Shown here piece after piece: positions 54,024 through 62,509 of a DNA stretch of 64,000 nucleotides. This stretch comes from Burkholderiales bacterium RIFCSPLOWO2_02_FULL_57_36 (lineage in GTDB: Bacteria > Pseudomonadota > Gammaproteobacteria > Burkholderiales > Burkholderiaceae_D). The stretch lies in assembly GCA_001770855.1 (NCBI GenBank), contig MESE01000001.1, positions 1-64,000 of the forward strand. Reading direction: 5' to 3'. How positions within the stretch are numbered: the first letter of the stretch is position 1; each line of letters begins with the position of its first letter. The translations under genes were made by a program, and so were the position numbers. The notes under the pieces were generated by a model. That model did no database searches and was not told where the DNA came from. It saw nothing but the letters and a program-made list of their open reading frames with translations.

Positions 54024-54308
54024 TTACTTGGCCGCGTTGCCGGCGTCGTAGCTCGACATGCCTTTGCCTTCGGCAGCCTTGGTCTGCGCACTCTTTGCCG
54101 AGTCGGCGGCGGTCTTCTTGCCTGCCGCGGCGCCTGTTCCGGCGACTTCACCCGCCAGACCGGAAACCTGGCCTCGAATGGTTTGGCCGAACATGCTGTA
54201 CACGCCGATGGCGGCAACAGCAATCAGGGCGACGATGATGATGTACTCAGTCATGCCCTGACCGAGTTGGCGGAAAGACGATTTCTTGACGGATTTGGAG
54301 GTTTGCAT
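54024..54308 (-). CDS. flp: Flp major pilin
   Basis: 94 aa. RQLGQGMTEYIIIVALIAVA is the classic Flp motif (Gly cleavage, Glu, Tyr). VYSMFGQTIRGQVSGLAGEV and an Ala/Lys-rich tail follow; it is somewhat longer than typical Flp pilins because of the tail. First gene of the roughly 20-kb leftward gene series. Upstream lies the divergent region with Crp/Fnr-like sites. Confidence 0.9.
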   Translation of the reverse strand: MQTSKSVKKSSFRQLGQGMTEYIIIVALIAVAAIGVYSMFGQTIRGQVSGLAGEVAGTGAAAGKKTAADSAKSAQTKAAEGKGMSSYDAGNAAK

Positions 54309-54634
54309 GGATAGCCTCTTTTCTTTAAGTAGAAGTAGACAGGATGGAAAGCGGAATTACCAGACGTTCAAAATATTGTGCGCCCTGATGAAGAAACGGC
54401 AACTATAATATCTCACGCGCCACAATTCTTTCATAGATGAAATGATCTATATCACAAAATGCAAATATTTTTACCAAAAGATACAAACCCCTTGCCCTTG
54501 TGTATTCTTTCGGTTAAATAAAGGACCTTGCGATTATTGATCTATATCAATAGTAGTGCTTTTTGTTGCTCAACCAAACACTTTTGGATGGTGCGCTCCA
54601 GGTTTTATTTTTTATAGGTGAAGGAAAACACAAG
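54309..54634. promoter_or_regulatory. Divergent regulatory region with two Crp/Fnr-like sites
   Basis: The identical core TGATCTATATCA occurs at 54443-54454 and 54539-54550. The right-hand one is TTGAT-CTAT-ATCAA (54537-54550), a perfect Fnr/Anr consensus. The left one sits in AATGA-TCTATA-TCACA, a fair Crp site (second half exact). On the minus strand a -10-like TATTAT (54405-54410) fits flp transcription downstream of the left site. The region is AT-rich compared with the flanks. It would drive flp leftward and the Sel1-transporter-cyclase operon rightward. Confidence 0.6.
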
Positions 54635-55543
54635 ATGGCCCGATTGATTGCAAAGCTTGTAATGCTGGCGGGTGTGTCGGCAGTGACCCTGCCCGCTCAA
54701 GCCGACTATGCGCTGGGTCGCGCAGCCTATGAAAAAGGCGACTATGCGACAGCGCTAAAGGAATTCTCGGCGGATGCCGCCAAAGGTACGGTGAAGGCGC
54801 AAAACGATCTCGGCGTGATGTATGAAAAAGGCCTGGGCGTGCCTGTCAATCACGCGCAAGCCATGACGTGGTACCGCAAGGCGGCGGATACGGGATTTGC
54901 GCCGGCGCAGACCTCGGTCGGTTACTTTTACGCCGAAGGACTTGGCATACCGAAAGATTATGCGCAGGCCGTGACCTGGTACCGCAAGGCTGCGGCGCAG
55001 AATTTCGCGCAGGCGCAAAACAATCTCGGCTCCATGTTCGAGAACGGTAACGGCGTGCCGCTGGATCTGGCGCAAGCATTGGACTGGTATCGCAAGGCGG
55101 CAGACAACGGTTCCGCGGCGGGACAAGCCAATCTCGGCTTTCTGTACGCGCGCGGAAAAGGTATCGCCAAGGACGATGCGATGGCGGTCACGCTGTACAA
55201 CAAGGCCGCTGCACAGAATTACGCGCTGGCGCAAAACAATCTTGGATTCATGTACGCCCAGGGGCGTAGCGTGCCGCAGGATTTTGGCATTGCGGCATCG
55301 TGGTATCGCAAAGCGGCGGCGCAGCGCTTCGGTCTGGCGCAATTCAACCTGGCGCGCCTGTATGAACAGGGCAAGGGCGTCCCGCAAGACAATGCACAAG
55401 CGCTTTCATGGCTGACGCAGTCGGCCAATGCGGGTTACAAGCCGGCGATGCGCCGTCTGGCGGATATCTATACAAGAGGTTTGCTCGGTCAGGCGGCAGC
55501 CCCGGATACCGCGCGCCTATGGTCCGACAAGGCGGCGCGCTAA
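54635..55543 (+). CDS. Exported Sel1-repeat protein
   Basis: 302 aa. Signal peptide ending near LPAQA, then about seven Sel1-like repeats of 36 residues (for instance AQNDLGVMYEKGLGVPVNHA; AQNNLGSMFENGNGVPLDLA; AQNNLGFMYAQGRSVPQDFG). Sel1 proteins are scaffolds for protein-protein contact, here in the periplasm. ATG at 54635 has GAAGGAAAA upstream. First gene of the rightward operon with the CNB transporter. Confidence 0.85.
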   Translation: MARLIAKLVMLAGVSAVTLPAQADYALGRAAYEKGDYATALKEFSADAAKGTVKAQNDLGVMYEKGLGVPVNHAQAMTWYRKAADTGFAPAQTSVGYFYAEGLGIPKDYAQAVTWYRKAAAQNFAQAQNNLGSMFENGNGVPLDLAQALDWYRKAADNGSAAGQANLGFLYARGKGIAKDDAMAVTLYNKAAAQNYALAQNNLGFMYAQGRSVPQDFGIAASWYRKAAAQRFGLAQFNLARLYEQGKGVPQDNAQALSWLTQSANAGYKPAMRRLADIYTRGLLGQAAAPDTARLWSDKAAR

Positions 55544-55631
55544 GCCATTCGAGCGTCCGGCGGAATCAAGCTGGACGCAGCGTGCGCTTCACACCGTATA
55601 TAAATAAAAAATCAAGCAGGGAGATTGGCGC

Positions 55632-57518
55632 ATGACGGCACTATCGATTGCCGTTGACGGCCCGGACGATGCAAACAGCGCCCGGGAGCTGTTGACCGAT
55701 CCAATTTTCGAGGGCGCGTCCTACTTGGGACTGGCGCGGCTTTTGCCCTATACATCGGAAAAAGTACTGCGGCCTGGCGATTACTTGTACCGCGCAGGAG
55801 CGTCCGCAGACAAGTTTTTCTATCTGCTGGAAGGCCGCGTACAGATGGTGTCCGCGAACCAGCAAGACATTTCTTCCGATAGCCGCAGGCTGGGCGAAGA
55901 AGCCGCGACCGATTTCGACCATTACCTGGCCGATGCGGTCGCGCTTTCCGAGGTAAGGGTATTGGTCATATCGCGACAGAGCCTTGCGATCCTGTTCGAG
56001 GCCAGGCCGGAGCTGAAGGCGAAATTTTATTTTTCGCTGATGCAGACGTTTGCAGGCGACCATTTTCCTCAGACGCAAGGCGCCAGGAAGGACGACGTTC
56101 TTTTAGCCGAGGGCAAAAAGACCACGGTGAATTTGATCGAGCTGGTGGGATGGCTGCTCACTTTCATTTCACCTGCATTGGTGTTGTACTTCGGCGCAGA
56201 TTGGGGCCTTGAGAAAAATGCCGTCTACTTTCTCGCGGTGTTTTCATCGACCATCGTGATGTGGGTATTCACCCTCGTCGATGAATATATTCCCGGGATT
56301 TTCGCGTTGCTCGCCACGCTGGCCATGGGATTGGTGCCCACGCCGGTGATCTTGTCCGGCCTGGCGTCGGACGGTTTCATGCTGGCGATGAGCGTGCTGG
56401 GCCTGGCGACCGTCATTGTGTCCTCGGGCCTGAGTTATCGCCTGCTGTTGTTATTGCTGACCAGATTGCCCAACACCTCGTTCTGGCAAAACAATGCATT
56501 GCTGGGAATCGGATTCCTGATCACACCGCTGATCCCGTCAATCAACGGCAGGGTTGCACTGGTCAGCCCGTTCCTGTCGGATATGCTGGAAATCCTGCAC
56601 TTGAAATTGAAAGGGCCCGCGGCGAACCGGCTGGCGGTTTCCGCGTTTGTCGGCGTGACGCTGCTGTCCGGTATTTTCTTGAGCAGCAAATCGGTCAACT
56701 TCGTGATCTTCGCGCTGTTGCCGGATCAAATTCAGGACCAGTTCCAGTGGTTGAACTGGTTTATCGCGGCGGCGGCGACCGGCCTGATTCTATTGGCGCT
56801 GTATGGCTTGATGGCGCTGCCGCTGCTCAAAGGCGGCGAACTGCCGACGCTGCGCAGGGATCAGGTATCGATCCAACTCGGGTTGCTGGGACGACTGAAG
56901 CAACGGGAATGGGCCGCCATCATCGGCGTGCTGCTGTTCATGATCGGCATTGTGACTACGTCGTTCCACAAGGTTTCTTCCCCTTGGCTGGGCATGGCTA
57001 TCCTGTTCAGCATGCTGCTGTTCGGCGCGCTCAGCAAGAAAGAATTCCGCGAAAAAATCGATTGGCCGTTCCTGATTTATCTGGGCGGTATCGTCGGCAT
57101 CACCAGCGCGATCAACTATCTCGGCATCGGACAGGTGATTGCATCGCGCCTGCCGTGGCTCGGCGAGTATATGCATAGCAATTTCAGCCTGTTCATTCTG
57201 TTGCTCACCGCGGTCGTTTTCGTGATCCGGCTGGCGGTGCCGATCAGTGCCACTATCGTCATCATGGCCACCATCCTGATGCCGGTCGCGGTGCACTATG
57301 GCGTCAATCCATGGGTGATCGGTTTCATCATCCTGATTCTCGGCGAGATGTGGTTTTTCCCGTACCAGTGTTCGTATTATCTTCAGTTCAGGCAGCTATC
57401 CAAAGGGAGGGTCTACGACGAAGGCCTGTTCCTGAGATTCAATGCACTTGCCAATCTAATGAAAATAGCGGCGATTTATGCCTCGATGCCTTACTGGAAA
57501 GCGTTGGGCCTGCTATGA
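55632..57518 (+). CDS. CNB-like domain fused to an SLC13/DASS-type anion transporter
   Basis: 628 aa. Residues 25-150 are CNB-like (EKVLRPGDYLYRAGASADKF, then FYLLEGRVQMVS). The remainder has about twelve spans of the divalent-anion:sodium symporter type, with SINGRVALVSPFLSDMLEIL and LAVPISATIVIMATILMPVA as the paired hairpin-loop motifs. The nucleotide cassette is degraded (LGEEAATDF..., no phosphate Arg). Substrate may be a dicarboxylate, sulfate or other anion. It overlaps the substrate-binding protein gene by ATGA. The fusion implies gating by an intracellular signal. Confidence 0.82.
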   Translation: MTALSIAVDGPDDANSARELLTDPIFEGASYLGLARLLPYTSEKVLRPGDYLYRAGASADKFFYLLEGRVQMVSANQQDISSDSRRLGEEAATDFDHYLADAVALSEVRVLVISRQSLAILFEARPELKAKFYFSLMQTFAGDHFPQTQGARKDDVLLAEGKKTTVNLIELVGWLLTFISPALVLYFGADWGLEKNAVYFLAVFSSTIVMWVFTLVDEYIPGIFALLATLAMGLVPTPVILSGLASDGFMLAMSVLGLATVIVSSGLSYRLLLLLLTRLPNTSFWQNNALLGIGFLITPLIPSINGRVALVSPFLSDMLEILHLKLKGPAANRLAVSAFVGVTLLSGIFLSSKSVNFVIFALLPDQIQDQFQWLNWFIAAAATGLILLALYGLMALPLLKGGELPTLRRDQVSIQLGLLGRLKQREWAAIIGVLLFMIGIVTTSFHKVSSPWLGMAILFSMLLFGALSKKEFREKIDWPFLIYLGGIVGITSAINYLGIGQVIASRLPWLGEYMHSNFSLFILLLTAVVFVIRLAVPISATIVIMATILMPVAVHYGVNPWVIGFIILILGEMWFFPYQCSYYLQFRQLSKGRVYDEGLFLRFNALANLMKIAAIYASMPYWKALGLL

Positions 57519-58549
57519 AAACAATTCGGCTGGCAATGATTTTTATTTTTCTGTCGGCGCTGGGCATCACTGTCCTGGTATTCAATACCGGCAAGCCGAG
57601 ACTGTTGGTTTTGCATAGTTACGACACCGGTTATACGTGGACACGCGATGTCGATGTCGGCATTCGCCGGGTGCTCAAGGAAAAAAACGATTATTCGGTC
57701 CGCTGGTTCTATATGGATACCAAGCGTCATCCATGGAAGGAATACAAGGTCAACGCAGGCAAGGCGGTCACCAAGCTGGTCGAAAGCTGGCAGCCCACGG
57801 TCGTCATCGCGGTGGATGACGATGCGCAGGAATACGCGATGAAGAAGTTTGCCCATCACCCCGATGTCAAGATCGTTTTTGCCGGCGTAAGCGATTCTCT
57901 TGAGCATTACGGATACGACAAGGCAGCCAATGTCACCGGTATCCTGGAGAGAAAGCCGTTCGGTGCATTGAAAGAAACACTGTCGCTGATTGCCGCCACG
58001 AAGAACCGTTCCGCGCCGGTTCGGATCATGTTCATCGGCGACACTTCCGAATCCGTCCGCAATGACGAAAAGGATTTCCGCAAATTCGACTGGGGCTCGA
58101 TTCAGGTACTGGACTCGCGTCTTCCGAAAACGTTTGACGAATGGAAGGATGCCGTCGAATTCGCCGGGAACAACAATGTGGACTTCATCATCACGGCGAA
58201 CTACCGGAAAATCGTGCGCAACAAGGGTGAAATTGCCCTGATGCCCGCGCGGGAAGTCATCGGCTGGACCGAAGAAAACTCCACCGTTCCCGTCATCGGA
58301 ACCAATGTTTTTTTCGTCGATGATGGCGGCATGCTGGCCATCGGCACCTCCCCTTATGAACAGGGCGAAGTCGCGGTATCCATGGCCAATCAGATCCTGC
58401 AGAAGGGCAAGCCCGCGAGCGAGATACCCAAGCAGTCCACTCGGCAGTTCGTGGTCGCGATGCGCGAGTCCGGTATCAAAAAATGGAATATAAAACTGCC
58501 GTCGGTATATGAAGCCGCCGCCAGGTCGTCGGCCAATTTTCATCCTTGA
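57515..58549 (+). CDS. ABC-type substrate-binding-like protein, membrane-anchored
   Basis: 344 aa. An N-terminal span (IRLAMIFIFLSALGITVLVF) is followed by a periplasmic-binding-fold of the ABC_sub_bind type: KPRLLVLHSYDTGYTWTRDV, VVIAVDDDAQEYAMKKF and VFFVDDGGMLAIGTSPYEQG. No ABC permease or ATPase lies nearby, so it is more likely a sensor or feeder for the neighbouring transporter and cyclase than part of an importer. Starts inside the transporter stop (ATGA). Confidence 0.8.
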   Translation: MKTIRLAMIFIFLSALGITVLVFNTGKPRLLVLHSYDTGYTWTRDVDVGIRRVLKEKNDYSVRWFYMDTKRHPWKEYKVNAGKAVTKLVESWQPTVVIAVDDDAQEYAMKKFAHHPDVKIVFAGVSDSLEHYGYDKAANVTGILERKPFGALKETLSLIAATKNRSAPVRIMFIGDTSESVRNDEKDFRKFDWGSIQVLDSRLPKTFDEWKDAVEFAGNNNVDFIITANYRKIVRNKGEIALMPAREVIGWTEENSTVPVIGTNVFFVDDGGMLAIGTSPYEQGEVAVSMANQILQKGKPASEIPKQSTRQFVVAMRESGIKKWNIKLPSVYEAAARSSANFHP

Positions 58550-58614
58550 TGATCGAACCGCGGTAGCCGGCGTTTACCTGATAGATAGCGTCACTCGAAA
58601 AGGAAGTCAGCAGA

Positions 58615-60510
58615 ATGGAAACCACTAATTCGCGCATCGCGCGCTTTCATCCGCGCAGCTGGCCGATTGCCATCAAGCTCGCTGCCGCATTTGTGGTGGC
58701 GTCGCTGGTGCCGATGCTATCGGTATCTTATTACAATCTCCAGCAGGGTATTGCCGTCGCGAGCAAGGGAGAATCCAAGGATCTCGAACAGCTTGCCTTC
58801 AGCACCGGCGGCCGGATCGATCAATTGATCAAGGATACCAAGCACACGATTTCCTATTTCAGTTGGAGCGAAGAACTGATTCATCTGGTTGCCGAGCCAG
58901 GCTTGCGCCGCCGGGCGCCGGTGGAAGATAAAATGTCTCGCCTGCAGACCGCCAACGACGATATTGAATTGTTCATGGTGCTCGATGCCGAAGGCAAAGT
59001 GCTGGCTGCAAGCAAGCCGCAATATCTGGGACGGGTGCTCGAATTCCGCGATTATTTCAAGGAAGCGATCAAAGGAAAGCAATATGTCTCGGATCTCGAA
59101 GTCGGGACCGCGAGCAAGAACCCGGGAATGTATTTTTCCGCGCCGGTACGCAGCACGGCGGGGCGGGTGGCGGGCGTGGCCGTGCTCAAGCTCAAGGGAG
59201 AAGCCGTTACCCTGATCCTCGAAGAATCGCGCAATCGCGACGCTTCGCTGACCACTTTCCTGGTCGATGGAGACGGCATCATCATCTACCACCCGGACAA
59301 GAAGGCGCTGTATCGCAGCATGGCGCCGTTGTCCGCAGAGGTTCAGAAAAAAATCATCGACGAAAAGCGGTTTGGCACGGAGGTCGCCGAGATCCCCAGC
59401 TTCAATCTCGGCGACCTGGCCGAGAAAATGGCAAATGCGAAGCAGCCGAGCCATGCCAACTATATTTCGCCGGTCAGCAATCTTCCGGAGATCGTCGGCT
59501 TCGCGCCCTTGTCCGAAGCGGGATGGAGGGTCGCCGTTTCGGAGAATGAAGAGGCGTATTCCCGTCCGCTGAAAAACCTCTTCAATGATGCACTCAAAAG
59601 CGTCGCGCTGATGGGCATGATTTTCATCGGGATTGCGTTTCTGCTGGCGCGTACCTTTACCCGTCCGCTCAAGGCGCTGACGAATTCGGCCAACGCCATT
59701 GAAAACGGCGATTTCGAACATGCGAAGGTGCTTGTTTCTACGCATGACGAACTGGGGCGCTTTGCATTGACGTTCAATTCAATGGTCGACGGCATCAAGG
59801 CGCGGCAGCGCGAACGGGATATTTTCGGCCGCATGGTGTCGCCCGAAGTCCGGGAAAAACTGCTGGCAGGCGAATTGAAACTCGGTGGAGAGAATCTTCG
59901 GGTGTCGGTGCTGTTTTCCGATATCCGCGGCTTCAGCACCATGTCGGAGAAAATGAGCCCGCATGATGTCGTGATGCTGCTCAACGAATACCTGACCGAA
60001 ATGACCGAGGCGGTTCGGCCATGGGGCGGCTATGTCAACAATTTCATCGGCGATGCGATCGTGGTGATTTTCGGTGCGCCGGAAACGCGGTCCGAATGTG
60101 AAGTGCGCGCGATACGCGCAGCGCTGGCGATGCGGTCGCGCCTGGAAGCACTAAACCTGCGCCGCAAGGAGTTGGGCGATCCGCCGATCAAAACCGGCAT
60201 CGGCATCAGTACCGGCAAGGTGGTTGCCGGACAAATCGGCTCTCTTGAGCGCTTCATGTATACCGTGATCGGCGATGCGGTCAATGTAGCGGCTCGCCTG
60301 GAAGAGTTGACCAAGCAATTCAGCGATAACCCTATCCTCGTCAATGCCGCCACGCATGAAGGCTGCAAACGTACGGAAAACGATATCCAGCTCCAGGATA
60401 AAGGCCCGCAGAACGTAAAAGGCCGCGAGGAGCCGGTCCATGTTTACGCAGTGTATTCGGACAGTAATATCGCGGACACGGTTTTGCTGCCTGAAAACCA
60501 ACCGACGTGA
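58615..60510 (+). CDS. Membrane class III nucleotide cyclase with Cache-like sensor and HAMP
   Basis: 631 aa. Membrane span near 20-40, a periplasmic double-Cache-like region (residues 45-320), a second span near 325-345, HAMP, then a class III cyclase domain from residue 430. Metal Asp436 (LFSDIRGF) and Asp480 (FIGDAIVV) and transition-state Asn557 and Arg561 (AVNVAARLE) are present, so it should be active. The residue that is normally Lys and selects adenine is Asn476 (YVNNFIGD), with Thr550 as the second selector, so ATP versus GTP use is open. AAGGAAG precedes the ATG. Last gene of the operon. Confidence 0.88.
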   Translation: METTNSRIARFHPRSWPIAIKLAAAFVVASLVPMLSVSYYNLQQGIAVASKGESKDLEQLAFSTGGRIDQLIKDTKHTISYFSWSEELIHLVAEPGLRRRAPVEDKMSRLQTANDDIELFMVLDAEGKVLAASKPQYLGRVLEFRDYFKEAIKGKQYVSDLEVGTASKNPGMYFSAPVRSTAGRVAGVAVLKLKGEAVTLILEESRNRDASLTTFLVDGDGIIIYHPDKKALYRSMAPLSAEVQKKIIDEKRFGTEVAEIPSFNLGDLAEKMANAKQPSHANYISPVSNLPEIVGFAPLSEAGWRVAVSENEEAYSRPLKNLFNDALKSVALMGMIFIGIAFLLARTFTRPLKALTNSANAIENGDFEHAKVLVSTHDELGRFALTFNSMVDGIKARQRERDIFGRMVSPEVREKLLAGELKLGGENLRVSVLFSDIRGFSTMSEKMSPHDVVMLLNEYLTEMTEAVRPWGGYVNNFIGDAIVVIFGAPETRSECEVRAIRAALAMRSRLEALNLRRKELGDPPIKTGIGISTGKVVAGQIGSLERFMYTVIGDAVNVAARLEELTKQFSDNPILVNAATHEGCKRTENDIQLQDKGPQNVKGREEPVHVYAVYSDSNIADTVLLPENQPT

Positions 60511-60567
60511 CTGCTGCACGATTCCGGGCATGCGAAAGTTTCCGCGGCAGGAAGCCGGCCGCAACTT

Positions 60568-60586
60568 GGCCATCTGTCTGATGGCC
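60568..60586 (+). terminator. Weak hairpin after the cyclase gene
   Basis: GGCCATC and GATGGCC pair over 7 bp with a 5-base loop, followed by GGCAATTTGC. A possible but poor terminator for the Sel1-cyclase operon, 58 bases after the stop. Confidence 0.35.
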
Positions 60587-60643
60587 GGCAATTTGCATGA
60601 TCTAGGCTAAGTCATTGCCGGTTGGCTGCGCTAGCATGAAATC

Positions 60644-61333
60644 ATGTGCGGAAGAATAACCCAGCATCGCGCCAAGCTTGCCTATGCCATGGAAATGGGA
60701 TGGAATACCGATGCTTTCGGTGAAGGATCGGGCGACCGTATTCCCAACTGGAATGTGCCGCCCGGATCGAACCCCTGGCTGATGCATTATTTCGGCGGCG
60801 ACCATGGCGGTATCGATATGGTCAACTGGGGTTACCGGCCTTCATGGGCTGCGGAAAAAGGTATCCCGATCGCAATCAACGCACGTCTCGAAAAGGCGGC
60901 GACCGGGCCTTATTTCCGCTCGCTGTTCAAATCCGGGCGCGCCATCGTGCCGGCGGACGGCTGGTATGAGTGGACCGGTGCCGCCGGGAAAAAACAGCCT
61001 TGGTATATCCGCTTGAAAACCGATCGCCCGATGTTTCTGGCGGCGATTACGAACTATCGTCCGGACAAGGAGCTGCATCAAGATTCGGGTTTCGTGATCG
61101 TCACGGCGGCAGCCGATGGCGGCCTGGTCGATGTGCATGACCGGCGCCCGGTCGTGTTTGCACCGGAAGACGCCGCATTGTGGATGGACAACGATTTGTC
61201 GGCTGAACAGGCGGAACAACTGGCGAGGTCGGTATCGCTTGGGCCGGATGCATTCGACTGGTACCCGGTCAGCAAGGATGTGAACAAGGTCGGCACAAAC
61301 GACAAGCACTTGATTCAACCCGTCGAACTTTGA
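60644..61333 (+). CDS. yedK: SRAP domain protein (YedK/HMCES)
   Basis: 229 aa. Begins MCGRI: Cys2 becomes the N-terminal catalytic residue that links covalently to abasic sites in single-stranded DNA. INARLEKA, RAIVPADGWYEW (catalytic Glu) and DKHLIQPV (His) complete the active site. It shields abasic sites during replication. Stands alone, no operon partners. Confidence 0.93.
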   Translation: MCGRITQHRAKLAYAMEMGWNTDAFGEGSGDRIPNWNVPPGSNPWLMHYFGGDHGGIDMVNWGYRPSWAAEKGIPIAINARLEKAATGPYFRSLFKSGRAIVPADGWYEWTGAAGKKQPWYIRLKTDRPMFLAAITNYRPDKELHQDSGFVIVTAAADGGLVDVHDRRPVVFAPEDAALWMDNDLSAEQAEQLARSVSLGPDAFDWYPVSKDVNKVGTNDKHLIQPVEL

Positions 61334-61401
61334 CCAATTGCGATTCAATAGCGGCATGCCGGAATAATATCGGCTGATTACCTTGGAGCGCCTGGATAAA
61401 C

Positions 61402-61593
61402 ATGAGACGGATTTGGGGCTTGGTAAAAAAGACGTTTTCGTTGCGGATCGATGATTACGTACCGAATTACTCGGCGCAGATTTTCCTGCCGGGCGCGGAA
61501 TTCACCTGGGCTTATGCCCATGAATACGGCTCGTGTAAAGGGAGGAAGCCGCAACAGCACGCGGCGGACCCGAAACAGTTCCGACCGGCTTGA
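61402..61593 (+). pseudogene. Possible remnant of a YihY/BrkB-type membrane protein gene
   Basis: A 63-codon frame. The first 24 residues (MRRIWGLVKKTFSLRIDDYV...) resemble the start of YihY/BrkB proteins, which continue with AAALAYYTLFS-type spans. Here that part is lost and the rest is unrelated and polar. Ribosome site is weak. I read it as a decayed 5' end, or a chance frame; evidence is limited to this short resemblance. The surrounding 61334-61717 region holds no other gene. Confidence 0.3.
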
Positions 61594-61717
61594 AATCGCA
61601 CGGCCTGTTGTTTCGAGCGCGGCGCAGAAACTTTTAAGCGCCTTCCCCATCGAATCTTTGTCTTTTTTCTATCGTATTTCCGAACGAGATAACCCATGAA
61701 GAAAAAAGGAGAACCCG

Positions 61718-62227
61718 ATGGGAATCAATCAAAAACTGTGCGTCGTCCTGTGCGCACTGGTGACAGGAAGCTTCAGCACAACGCTTGCAGCGCATGAGAA
61801 GGCACAAAAGAAATCCGAAACGGCAACAGCGAAAACAACTAAAAAGAAAACGCTTGATCGCTCCGGCGAACCGGCAAAGGGCAAGGCATCATATTACGGA
61901 AAGGAATTTTTCGGCAGGACCATGGCGGACGGGACGCCGATGGATCCGGATTCCAACATCGCCGCGAGCCGTACACTGCCGCTTGGCACCAAGGCCAAGG
62001 TCACCAATCTGGACAATGGAAAAAGCGCCGTCGTCGAGATTCGGGACCGTGGACCGTATGTCGACGGCAGGATTGTCGACTTGACGCCAAAGACTGCCGA
62101 GCAACTGGATATGAAGACTGAAGGCGTGGTGCCGGTGGAGGTCGTGCCGATAGAAATTCCACAGCGTGATGGAAGTATCAAATCGGCCGCTGCCGGATCC
62201 GATACCGAGCAAGATAGGAAACGTTAA
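61718..62227 (+). CDS. rlpA: RlpA-like double-psi beta-barrel protein
   Basis: 169 aa. Signal peptide (KLCVVLCALVTGSFSTTLAA), Lys/Thr-rich linker, then the DPBB domain: GKASYYGKEFFGRTMADG, MDPDSNIAASRTLPLGTKAK and VEIRDRGPYVDGRIVDLTPK, with the catalytic-type Asp in IRDRGPY. RlpA proteins are septal lytic transglycosylases acting on bare glycan strands; this one lacks the lipobox and SPOR domain, so it is a short soluble form. AAAGGAGA precedes the ATG. Confidence 0.85.
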   Translation: MGINQKLCVVLCALVTGSFSTTLAAHEKAQKKSETATAKTTKKKTLDRSGEPAKGKASYYGKEFFGRTMADGTPMDPDSNIAASRTLPLGTKAKVTNLDNGKSAVVEIRDRGPYVDGRIVDLTPKTAEQLDMKTEGVVPVEVVPIEIPQRDGSIKSAAAGSDTEQDRKR

Positions 62228-62509
62228 TGTCAGGCAGCATTGCAGTCAAAGAATGCCGCACGTTCCAAGTTAGACCGGAATACAAACCGGAAAGCAAGCG
62301 TTCGGCCAATTCAGAATGGCGGATTATGCCTATAATAAAAACGTTTGGCCAGAACCGGGTCGATTTGGTTTTAGCGGAAACAAATTGATTGGCTGAATAC
62401 TTGCCAACCAACATCGCAATGCATATCCCGCGACATGTGCCGTGCATCCCTCCGGTATATTCGAACCCCACTTTTGACAAACATAAATCGGCAATGTCGA
62501 TAGCTTCAG
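62228..62509. other. Intergenic region before the histidine kinase
   Basis: 282 bases with no convincing gene on either strand. A minus-strand frame crosses it but runs into both neighbours and has no recognisable content. It should hold the kinase promoter. The kinase start lacks a strong ribosome site. Confidence 0.4.

Noticed and set aside
57491-58543. 350-codon minus-strand frame
   Set aside because: Antisense to the substrate-binding protein gene, which has a membrane anchor and a known fold.
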